From positions 299,890-345,108 of the forward strand of contig NW_014577125.1 of the NCBI RefSeq assembly GCF_000485595.1: a DNA stretch of 45,219 bases, read 5' to 3'. Made by a program: the position numbers and the translations under genes. The notes beneath the pieces were generated by a model that was not told the origin of the DNA, made no database searches, and saw only the letters and a program-made list of their open reading frames with translations. This DNA comes from Priapulus caudatus (Eukaryota > Priapulida > Priapulimorpha > Priapulimorphida > Priapulidae). Positions 22,920 through 33,505 of the stretch are shown one piece after another (positions within the stretch are counted from its first letter, which is position 1; each line of letters begins with the position of its first letter).

Positions 22920-24150
22920 TTTCAATTCTTCAGTTCTCGGTCACTTGGGCCCACTGTTTCGTGACGCATTGGTCCTTGCATTTTTTTTGTATGGATCTCT
23001 CTGTTGCCCGCTCGGAAGCAATCATGCGCTGTTAACGTTTCCAAAACGATAGTTTGTAGTGCCGACGTGAATAAGATTTTACACATACAGCCTGCACTCA
23101 TAGGTCTTACCCGGTGGCTGGTGGTCTATACTTCTAGCCACCGGTATGACCCGAATTTCGCACGCGTGGCTGTGGACCGCACGCATCTTTTTCGTCTTAT
23201 CATAGGACACGCTGGCATCTATTTTCTCCTCCTGGCTATTGTTGCGATTTACGTGTTGAGAGGTGGAGGGCGAGCACGTCCAAATACGCTCACATAACAC
23301 ACTTGATGTCTAGTAGTTATACTATTGGATAAGGGATGTACCTACCTATTAGCTTCACTTACTATTTGTAATCAGCTGAATCAAGAAGCACACGCATGCG
23401 ATCGTGGTTGCGAATGTAAATACGCTGGCTATGAGAGGTGACATTAACTCAGGGCTATGAACTAACGCTCGCCGTCGCCGCAAGGCTAGTAGAAACCAGT
23501 ATCGGTGAGGTCGCTAGTGAATTGTGTCTGGTGCCTGACCAGCCTGGGTTGCTGCGAGTGGACCATATGCTACCAGAATAACATATTACTAGTACTTATT
23601 CGCACAATTTATAACCGACCGGAATTACTACTGAGTAATAAGGCTAATATAAAGTTTACGTGCTGTTGCAACACACTAATAAAATTGCAAAACCTATTAA
23701 ATATTAAAACATACAGTAACCTCAGACATAATCGGTCAACTGCCTGCTCTATTCGCAAGGTCATGCCAAATTCCCTCACATGTTATATACGCAGACGTTT
23801 ATGTTTCTACTTTCTGTTTACGTTTCGTGGACCGGGTTCAGTTAACTTAGTTTACGTTTCAGCTGGACCTCAGGCTGCGTTTAAACACTTACAATCCCTC
23901 CCTTTTCAAACGAAGATTATTGTCAATTTGACGGTTGGCAATATCAATTAGAACTCAAAGGTTGTACTTTAGGGTTTTGATCCCGTGGTTTAATGATAGC
24001 AAGTCCAGTTCTCGTGTCGTATAATTTAAACGTGGATAGTATATTCATGGTTTGTAGGTACCTGTTATGAAAGATAACTCTGTCAAACCTAGCGATTCGT
24101 GTAACTGGTTATTCTAACACGCCTTTCTATAAGTACGATGTTTCACCTAA
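22920..24150. other. Non-coding stretch with one 148-codon unrecognised frame
   Basis: The plus-strand frame 23505-23951 (MRSLVNCVWCLTS...) has no family I recognise, no clear splice context and many Cys/Leu/Asn codons typical of chance AT-rich frames. A CCGGTGGCT...AGCCACCGG hairpin lies at about 23110-23143. Confidence 0.4.
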
Positions 24151-24156
24151 CAGATA

Positions 24157-24576
24157 GCGTCTGAGGAGGGCGTCTATGTTCCGGGGTACTGCCGGAACGT
24201 TACCCTGGGTACTGGTCCGCGTATAGCCGGAACGTACCTGGTACTATCTAAATATGCCGAAGCGCTACCGTCGGTACTACTTCATAACGGAGTCTAGGGA
24301 GTGGTAGGCTACTCCTTTTAGATTTTTAGATTTAGATTTTTTGATTTATTTATTTCGATAATTACTAAGCATACATTATAGCGATTTAAGCAGAACCTAA
24401 ACCCGAACGCCGAACCCTGAACCCTATCTAACCGATAACTAATCCTTACCTAAGACTCTAATCCTAACCCTAACCCTAACCCTAATCTACCTAACCATAT
24501 CAAATAGGGACCAGGTTACCGGACCGTACCCGGTACGTGTCGGCAGTACTCCTGGGGACATAGACCCTAATGGAGC
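24157..24576. mobile_element. Telomere-repeat MITE, copy 4 (indel-rich)
   Basis: It follows the order of copies 1 and 2: GTCTATGTTCC...GGGGTACTGCCGGAACG, TACTATCTAAATATGCCG, GAGTCTAGGGAGT, then CTAACCCTAACCCTAACCCT, ending GGGGACATAGACCCT. Many single-base insertions and losses and an extra AT-rich stretch (about 24315-24400). CAGATAG flanks both sides (24151-24157 and about 24583-24589). Confidence 0.75.
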
Positions 24577-24615
24577 ACACAGCAGATAGACACGCTATTA
24601 TATTCAGTAACTAAG

Positions 24616-24935
24616 GCTGAGGGGGCTCTATGTCCCCAGCGTACTGCCGGAACGTACCCTGGGTCGGTCGCTTAGTCGCGGAACGGCTACTCTGGTAATA
24701 TATTATTATGCGGAACCGCTTACCTCGCCGTATCACTAACGAGTCTAGGGAGTCGCCTACGCGCTAACTCCGCACCATAACCGCTAATCCAAATTCCCTA
24801 ATCCTAACCTAACCCAACCCGAACCCTAACCTCTAGCCTAACCCTAACCATATTAGTAGTTACCAGGGTAGTTCGAGTATAAGGACCGTACCAGGGTACG
24901 TTCCGCAGTACCTGCGGGGACATAGACCTTATGAG
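24616..24935. mobile_element. Telomere-repeat MITE, copy 5 (indel-rich)
   Basis: The ends are GCTGAGGGGGCTCTATGTCCC and inverse CTCATAAGGTCTATGTCCCC. The interior holds ACGAGTCTAGGGAGTCGCC and degenerate CCTAACCC repeats. AACTAAG flanks both sides (24609-24615, about 24939-24945). Confidence 0.78.
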
Positions 24936-25234
24936 TCAACTAAGCAATTACACTATACAATTCAACTAACACAAACAGGATAAGCTCTACTTATAACTCT
25001 ATACTTACTTGTACTAACGCTACTAACAAACTCCTGTACTTGTAGTAGAAGAATTACTAGAGTAGTAGAGATGTCACAACGTTCAACCTTAACATGAACT
25101 TCATTATTTCCGTTAGACTGACTAATAGTTCTAATCGTACTATAAGGATCTCTATTCTGCTCTCTATAACATAGTACTGATGTATTTGTAATATATATAA
25201 GTATATATATGTATATTATCAGAGCTAATAGTCT

Positions 25235-25545
25235 ACACTAGAGATGTACACGGAAAAACTGGGAAATAGTGCGCTATTTCACGCAATACTTATTGCTTAC
25301 TCGCGGCTGTGGGAGGCTCATGATTACGCTCCAATATTCTCGGCAAGGGAGATATCGTTTTAGACGTTAGGGCGACAAGGGTGTATGTCTTTATTTTAGA
25401 GGGAGCAGTAATGCTGCTTAACGCTATACATGAACTTAGTCTAGAAACGGCATACAAAGTAGAATATATTGCTGAATAGCACTATTTTTTCCGTTGTTTT
25501 TTTTCTACACTCTAGAGGTATTTCATTAGCTCTTTGATATATAAT
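25235..25545. mobile_element. Shortened, indel-rich copy of the 17.8-kb foldback family
   Basis: The left part GTACACGGAAAAACTGGGAAATAG...CTATTTCACG and the right part GAATAGCACTATTTTTTCCGTTG...CTACACTCTAGAGGTATTTC...TTAGCTC correspond to the two arm ends of the 17768-18543 element. The middle is deleted or scrambled. AT microsatellites follow at 25546-25585. Confidence 0.65.
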
Positions 25546-26289
25546 ACTATATATATTATATTATTTCATATATATATATATATATAGACTGAATATATGC
25601 TGAAATCTTAAATTTTCACAGTCAAGGAATTTTGCAGAATGCATATCTCGGAGCGTTCTAAAATCAAAACTCCAGCATCACCACCTCACCCCCTGTCCAC
25701 ACCCCCCGCAAATGGCAAAATTTTGCCATGTGTAGCTAGCGCGGCACTTCAGAAAAAGTAAGGGCTGGGAGATATTTTTAAGGGCTAGTAAGATTTTTAA
25801 GGTCACTGCCTGCTGGGCTGTGACATTTCCTTAGGTTAATTTTCAAGCCTGTAACTGATTAGTTGTTGTCATTTCTACACAACCAGACCGTTTGGCCGGT
25901 TCTATGTCATCAGTACTGTCAAGGCGATTGGTGGTAGACTGGGGTTCTGGCCCTTGTGTAATAATCGTGGTATGCCGTTAGGTCTTTAGATGCTTTAGAA
26001 GGTGCTAGCGTCTATTGTCTAGTGCGATCTAAAGGAAATTGTTAATGGGGAGTAGTTACTATATTATAGCTCTTGGATCCTTGGACTGAGAAGAGACCTT
26101 GCCGCGGTAAAATCGATGCGGGAATTGTGGACTGGTGGAGGGACGGGAAGCACATAAATAGTTCGCTGGACTAACTGCCTATGGGAATCTACTAGTCCTT
26201 CTGATTTTTTTACTAGTCTCGACTAATCGGGACCTAGCGTTGTGTCGAACCCTGCTCATACATTACATAATGACACTAGGATGTATAAT

Positions 26290-28380
26290 CATATCCAGTG
26301 TTTCCCCTGGTTAAAAGGGTCTGTGAGCTGGTAATTTTTTTTGGTGTGTTTGCATGTTTCAAGGTCCTAGCAAAGCAAGCACATCACGTGCTCGCCCAGC
26401 TAGGGGGGTCAGGGGGCATGCCCACCACAGCAGAATATTTTTTTTTTTTTAAATGGTTTGTACATTTGTACTGTCTAGCCTATTCTGAACACAATTGACA
26501 GCGTCGCGAGCGCTTTGAGCACTCGCTCCCGCCTCGCAATGCTCGAGTTGAAAAAATATCGCGGAGCGGATGTGAAAGCTAGTGACTCGCAGTTGAGGAG
26601 CGAGTAAATAGTTGTCTAGAACTTAATGAAATATGTGGTTCTTACGGTTATATATTCAACGATTGATGACAATACAGTTGTACGCGATTTGCTGAGGGCA
26701 GCTATCTCACGACTCCTCACTTATTTATCAATAGGTCTAGCGAAAAGAAAGCAGCCCGCCGAGAGCGTGCAGCGCCAGCATCAGGGGCGTGGGCTGGTAT
26801 ATGTAGCCTGGAAGGGGGATATGAATTGGATGTACGAAGGGGGGGGGGAGTGCAAGATTTGTTTAAAAGTTCATCGTGCGCCTTGGTTGTTAACAAGTCA
26901 TAAATCGGGTAGCATGAGCGTTCATTGATGGGGCAAAGCGCCTGAGAATAAAGTAGAATTAAATTAAAATGAAAACAGGAATCAAGATCGTGCCTTAGAA
27001 TTTTTGAGAAAAAGTGTATCAATGATTACATGTGTAGTTAATCAATGAGTTTTTTGTGTTTTTTCACTATTTGGTTTGGACAAGCATTTTTGTTTTAGAA
27101 AATTTGGCGCGGAGTACAGATTTCGTCTGGGGCGGTGTCATAGTTATTGACTTCACTCGCCCATTTGGCGACGAGGTGGTTTTTATTTTTAAAGCTCGTA
27201 TCACTGCATATGTATGAGATTTTCGTGCAGCGCGGCGGTCGGCTGCTGCTGGGCGCTCGAACGCGACTCGCTATGTACGTGCGGTACGATGTTCGTATGT
27301 ATTTTTGGACACAATTTCGTCGTGGCTGGCTGAGAATTTGAGCGGAGGCGGCATGCTCGCTCGTGTCATTGATTGTGCCAGGGCAACAGCTGAATCAACT
27401 TCAAAGTGATTTACACTAGAAACAAGCCATCAGCTCGAGTAAGTCACCACCACGCAGCCTTTATAAAAAACTTGTATCTCTACTGCTTCAATAATGTATC
27501 GCGTATTGTATTTACGATTAGAAATAAGGTATGCACTATACCTCTACAATGGACGAATGCTAGATGAAGAGGGTTGTGATGCAACTATAGGCACCGCGGA
27601 AGAACGCGGCGAGGACCGGTTACCTGCTCACAATACATCACCAGCTCTTTACTATTCTTTTTTATATACTCGTGCATTGCAGCATTAAATAATTATTAAG
27701 GTTTACGAATGACACAGCCAGGACATCCCACATTCTGGCGGAGTTTTTGACTATTTGTCGTCAACATTGCGGTTTTAGGGGCCAACTACTCTCGCTCAAA
27801 CGAATATTTTCTATCTTCTAATTTACCGACATGTGCCGGTGTTACGACCTGTACGTTTTATGCGCATAAAGACAATTTTTTCGTACCTGATAACATCATG
27901 GCGCTTTGTGATTGACAGTCACGACAGTTTGATGTCACCTGTACGTACCTTGCGTAACGATAGTCGTACCATTGGGGCCTATTGTTGTGAGTATGATTGG
28001 CTATGTATATGGGTCTCGCGAGTTACATGTTGGATACCTGTTAGTTACTATATCGTTGTTGTGGATGTCAGATAGACACATTGGTTTAGACTTGGTAGCT
28101 GTGATTATGTTTATATATGATTAAACTAGTAATATTGTTTATAACTTAGCATATGGTTCTTTTTTTTATGGTATGTGTTTATTTTCTACGTAAATACCAT
28201 TCAAACATTGAGTTTTCTGCGGGACGCTGCAGGCACACACCATTTTTGACAATTTTTATGCACACCACTTGGTATGGCATATATAGTCAGGTCATATGTA
28301 TTTTGGGATATCACGTGTATGTTTATTATACTAATCAGAGTGGCTTTTATATTGCCGGCAGCCCAGTATTCTGAGGCTTG
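26290..28380. repeat. Duplicated block A' (indel-rich copy of 19330-21060)
   Basis: Same order of anchors as block A with an offset of about 7.0 kb rising to 7.3 kb, because many small insertions accumulate. A GC-rich insertion of about 70 bp occurs at 27238-27310. The difference pattern is dominated by small indels rather than substitutions. Confidence 0.7.
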
Positions 28381-28750
28381 CCGGTCGCCTGCTATGTCGT
28401 GGTTTCTTTTTATATGGTAATGTTCTACGATGAATTGACTGGGCAGGTTTAATTTGTATGTATGTTTTATGTATGTATGTATTGTTTAATTTTGCTTCTA
28501 TGATATAGTATTATATAGATATAGTCAATAGGTAGTGTATGCTAGTATGGGTGGAGTTGTTTATGTATGTAATGGTATAGTAGTGTTTTTATGAGTATGT
28601 ATGGGTATGTATTATGTCATGTATTGTAGTTGTATGTGGTATGGTAGTCTGCTATGTATAGTAGAGTGTGTGTGTGGGGTTATGGTTCAGGTTCAGAATT
28701 AGGGTAGTGCGATTAGGTCGAGTTAAGGGTTAGGGTACGGTTAGGGTTTT

Positions 28751-30728
28751 AGGAACTGCGGATTTAGGAAATCGAACAGAACCGTGCCGGCTGGCCGGAC
28801 ATTATAGCACAGCGGTACTTAATACTATTACTACTACTTTAGTTTCTATCTCTCAGCGCGGGTTTTTTTTGCAAGCCTGCGCGCATCGGGGCCCCGCGGC
28901 GGGGTGGTTGTGTGGTGCAGGGACCGGGCGTTGCCGGTGGTCGGCGGCTTGAGGAACGCTCTGCCGCCGCGGCACGGGCGGCGGTGGCGGTCGCGCCTGT
29001 GTGTGTGTGTGTGTGTGGGTGTGTAGGGTCGAAACTGGTTGCGAGCATGTAGCACTTTAGGAGCATGGGTGATACTGTATTGTTTACATGTATGTATGCT
29101 ATGTATGTAGGTGTATGTATTGTATAGTGTTAACTTGTATTATTACTGTTGTATTGTAAGGTGTCATGTAATATAGTAATAGATTGGGAGGGGTATGTAT
29201 GCTATGGTATTTGATCATCGAGTATTTGAGTAAGACTGTTTCTATGTAATGTATGTATGTAGTTGGTGTATGTATTGTTATGATCATGTGGCTTAATGTT
29301 ATGTATCGAATACTTGTGGACAGTGTGTGTTTGCACGTGTTCGATGTACTCGTTGCCATTCCTGCAATTAAACACTTGGGCTTGATCAGCTTAAAAATAC
29401 TGGTTGAGTATCTTTTTAACATCTGACATATAGTGTGCAGTGTTTTATTAAAACACCTCGCTATAGATACAGTGTGTTGTAATTATACTATTACATCTTC
29501 AGTTGTTATATTTTGGTAATAAAGATGTTGGTAATTTTGTAACGGGCGAAGGGTAAAAAAAGAATGGCTTTGCGCTTGGATTATGATTACTGCACTTCAC
29601 ATCCGGATGTGTTCTTGATACACGTGGACGAATTATTGGGGCCATAGCCACTCGTTGCATGCTTGTCATGCAGCATACATTCATACCAGATAATATATAT
29701 TAATATATTGATTATCGAGATGAATACACGTACATTCTATTTGATGATTACATATAACTGCCATTATGATTATACCATGGTATGACAATAATTGTCATGA
29801 TTCGCGTGAAATAATAATCGATTTTAATCCTATTATTACGCTATCTCAGTCTTATTATTAGAAATCTATTATTATTCACCTTAGTGGATATCATAGATAT
29901 ATGTATATAGGCCTATTAATTACGCGTGGCATCATATATATTACTATGAAATATCTATTCAGGGTACACATATATTACAGGATACTACTTTAATATATAT
30001 AGTATATATATGTGGCTGTTGTGTGGCTCCCGCACAATGCTCAATGGAAACGTTTGTTTTCATAGAAATTCCTGTCCATAAAAGTTCCAAAAACATGGGG
30101 CATACCGGTTTATGGATATGTTCTCACATATGATGTTTTGAAACTTTGTCGGGAGTCTGATGGATATGGGACAAGGATACTGTGTCCTTTCAGGAGATTG
30201 TGATGATTGGAACAGTCAACTAAGAATGTTAATTTCATAATAATAATTGCAAACATTGTACGCTTACACAATAGCTGCTGCCTTTCGATAGTATCAAAGC
30301 CTTACTACTTCATCACGCTTGCTTAATCACAACACTGGAGCGTTATAAGGGTGCACTCCGGCGGAGTACACCTCATCTAACCAAACGTTGAACTTACATA
30401 AATATTTAACAAAGGGCCATTTCGTTCATTGTGTGTTCTTCCTACAGTTGTGTATTTCTCAATTATATTGCCAAAAACGTTTTGATTATGTCACGCATAA
30501 GATTGCAGAGTAGACGAGTATACATATGTTTTAGCCGGAAAACGATGATATGTTATTTATTCGAAACATAACATTTAATTGGAGTTGCATGATTAGGATG
30601 TTTTGTGGGAGCCATATTTTATGTTGCGGAGTTTTTGTAATAATAATGAAATTTATTTTTCTGGAACACACAATCAAGATGTGTATGTAGCCACGCGCCA
30701 CGGCACCACGCACCACGGCCGGCCACCT
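28751..30728. repeat. Tandem block B, first unit (indel-rich)
   Basis: From AGGAACTGC to the next AGGAACTGC at 30729. Anchors shared with the next unit include TCTATCTCTCAGCG, AAACACTTGG, CATCTGACATATAGT, AATAATAATCGATTTTAATC, TATAGGCCTATTAAT, TTCCAAAAACATGGGGCATA and TTCCTACAGT. It carries a GC-rich stretch (28880-28995) and a (GT)n (29000-29030). No gene recognised. Confidence 0.75.
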
Positions 30729-32095
30729 AGGAACTGCCGGGCATTTAGGAAATCGAAGACCGTGCCCGGCTGCCGGGCATATAGCCACAGCGTTTACTAA
30801 TACTAGTCTATCTCTCAGCGGGTTTTTGCAAAGTGTCAGTGGCGTGCGGTGAGATTGTGTGTTGCAGATGAGCATTGAGCGGTATTTACGGGAAATATTA
30901 CTAATAATACTGAGGCGAAAGAGAGCAGATAAACATGATAAGACTTCGGTAGCAACTGCAACTTGTGAAGTTGTGTGTTTGCCAGTGTTCGTGTACTCGT
31001 CGCACATTCCTGCATTAAACACTTGGCTGATCAGCTAAAAATAACGTTGATATCTTACATCTGACATATAGTTGCATTGTTCTTATTAAAACGATAAGTA
31101 CAGTGTGTATATACTTACATCTTCAGTTATATTTGGAAAAGATGTTGTTAACGTACGGCGAAAGGAAAACAAAAATGGCTTGCGCTGGATGATTACTCAT
31201 TCATCCGGGGAGTTTGATCACGTGGACAATTATTGGCCATAGCCCACTCGTCTGCACAGATCTATACCAGATAATAATATTAATAATATATCAGATAATA
31301 CACGTACATTTATGATATTACATATACACGTGCATATATTATATGTATGACATAATCATGAGTGAATAATAATCGATTTTAATCTATTATACTCTATTTA
31401 GTCTATTATAGATAATCTATTATTATTCACTAGTGATATCATGATATTATATAGGCCTATTAATACGCGTGCATATATAATATCTATGGTATCATATATA
31501 CACGTATATAATTATATATATATATATGTGTGTGTGTGGCTCCCCGCACAATGTCAATGGAACGTTGTTTCATAAAATTTCGCTGTCCATAAAAGTTCCA
31601 AAAACATGGGGCATACCGGTATATGATATGTTCCAATATGTTCTGATACTTGTCGGGGTCTATTGGATATGGTGACAAGATACCGTGTCCTTCAGGGAGT
31701 GAATGTGAACAGCAAACTAAGAATGTTAATTTCATAATAATAATTGCAGAATTTCACGAAGCTGTGCCTTCGAAGTATCAATGCTTAATTACTACTTCAC
31801 ACCTGCTTAATCCACCACACTGGAGCGTGGTATAAGGTGCACCAGGGAGTAAAACACGGGTTACACCACTAACCAAACGTGCATAATAAAATATTAACAA
31901 GTCATTTCGTTCAGTGTGTCTTCCTACAGTGGTATCGCAATTAATTGCCAAAACGTTTATTGCATATAATTCAAGTACAAATACATGTACCAAAAACAGT
32001 ATATATTTATGAAAAAAACATTATGGATGCAATAGTGTTGGGCGCGCGGTTAAAATAATGAAATTTATTTGTAACACAATACAATGTAATACAAT
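30729..32095. repeat. Tandem block B', second unit
   Basis: Same anchors in the same order, shorter by about 500 bp. Both units end with an ATAATGAAATTTATTT segment (about 30641 and 32056). A further ATTTACAGGAAATTATTACT at 32222 resembles the ATTTACGGGAAATATTACT at 30874, hinting at a third partial unit. AT and GT microsatellites at about 31500-31540. Confidence 0.75.
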
Positions 32096-32744
32096 ACAAT
32101 GCTATTATACAACACGAAGAAAAAATACAATACAACAACGACAACCCTCTCTGTACGTACAAGTAAAGTTTATTTTATTTTATTGACAAATACTAATATT
32201 AATCTGTGCACAAACAAATGGAATTTACAGGAAATTATTACTAATAATAGCCTAGGCAGAGTAGATAATCTTTGCCAGGCATTGGTAGTACCTATACATA
32301 CATTTCGTGTTATACGTACCTACAAGGCTACATACAATTATTTTATTATTATTGAAACGTTCCAAGTGCATGTGATACTAGGGGCTACTAGGGGCAACTG
32401 CCCACTTACGTCCCCATGCTATTGTTTATATTAAATGTTTACTTTTTATCTATATTTTTATCTATATTCTTATCTATATTATAGTGAATAACTGAATAAG
32501 CCACTCACGACCCTGCTCACGACTAACGTAATGGGGGCTGACATGTTGTTTTATTTACTAGAAATATATATAAAACTTAGTTGATTGGTGGTTGTTGTTG
32601 TCATTCCTTGTGATTGTCGTCACGGATTATTGAAAAGCTTATTTTTTACTTTCAACACACATTTTGTTCTAAGTTACCGGATTGTATATGGGGGTGTCTA
32701 TATTCAAGCTGGTACGGGAGATTACAGTGTACGCGCATATATTT

Positions 32745-32875
32745 GCTAATCGTGCGTCAATATTCACAGAGAGTATGAATTCAAGCCGGTACGAAAGATC
32801 ATTTGCATAATATATTCTAGACACATGTCTTAGCTATACTCTCTGTGAATATTGAGTTTATTGACGCACGATTAG
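32745..32875. repeat. Inverted repeat upstream of METTL25
   Basis: GCTAATCGTGCGTCAATATTCACAGAGAGTAT-type left arm (32745-32776) is inverted at 32836-32875, where the right arm has an extra GAGTTTA. Spacer about 59 bp. ATTCAAGCYGGTACG occurs twice directly (about 32702 and 32778). Confidence 0.85.
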
Positions 32876-33146
32876 TGATATACCACCATTACAAATATAC
32901 ATAACCGGGCGAAACTCGTGACGGGATGTTGTAACTCTACGCTGTAGCCACCTATGACCGGTAAAAAGCGGCTGGATTTATACGACCGGGCGTAAACAAT
33001 TTCACAAGTTATGATAGGTGACAGGTCGGAAACAACAGGTTTTAGGTCACGTGGTAGCGGTGGCTAGATGGGTTTCTCGTCTCTTTGTAAATATAAAGTA
33101 GGCAAAGTACAAAGATAGGTAACTTATCTAGATAGACAGATTCAAG

Positions 33147-33185
33147 ATGGCAGCCTCCATTGCTTCTTTTGCTTTATTATGCTAA
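33147..33185 (+). promoter_or_regulatory. Possible YY1/TISU-type start element and 12-codon upstream ORF
   Basis: TCAAGATGGCAGCCTCC at 33142-33158 is close to the AAGATGGCGGC element. Its ATG opens a frame of only 12 codons (MAASIASFALLC, stop TAA). A donor C-GTAACT follows at 33187 and an acceptor GTGTACAG ends at 33258, so a 72-bp 5' UTR intron is plausible. Confidence 0.4.
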
Positions 33186-33285
33186 CGTAACTTCTGTTAT
33201 AATATTCTGTTATATAATATATATATACATCTCACCATCTCACATTCACTGTGTACAGGTCTTGGTTGTCGCGCCCTCGGTTCCA

Positions 33286-33505
33286 ATGATGCCTATACTG
33301 AATACATTGACACGAAAAGTTGTGGAAGAAGCATTGGATAAATTAGTGACTTTTCTACCACCCTTGCTGCCAATAGCAAATGTCCAGTTTGTGGACTTTA
33401 TAGTCAACGATATCTGGAGCAAGTTCACAGACACTCAGCTACAGGCTGAGCTGTTGTCACTAACGGATGATGAGCTCACCGTTTTACCCAATGGAACAAT
33501 TGATG
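33286..33505 (+). CDS. METTL25: METTL25 coding exon 1
   Basis: The start is chosen at ATGATG (MMPILNTLTRKVVEEALDKL). It lies after a good acceptor at 33258, and upstream in-frame sequence (YIIYIYIS...) is AT-rich noise. It ends LTVLPNGTID plus G at donor GTAATT. Confidence 0.82.

Noticed and set aside
22002-22925. Up to nine overlapping open frames of 80-140 codons on both strands
   Set aside because: They arise from the G/T-rich, stop-poor composition of the tandem pair; the products are Cys/Arg/Val or His/Thr/Arg monotony with no motif.
23505-23951. 148-codon plus-strand frame
   Set aside because: No recognisable domain, no splice context, composition like chance AT-rich frames. Transcript evidence would be needed.
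33147-33185. ATG at 33147 as the METTL25 start codon
   Set aside because: The frame reaches TAA after 12 codons and no GT donor lies before the stop.
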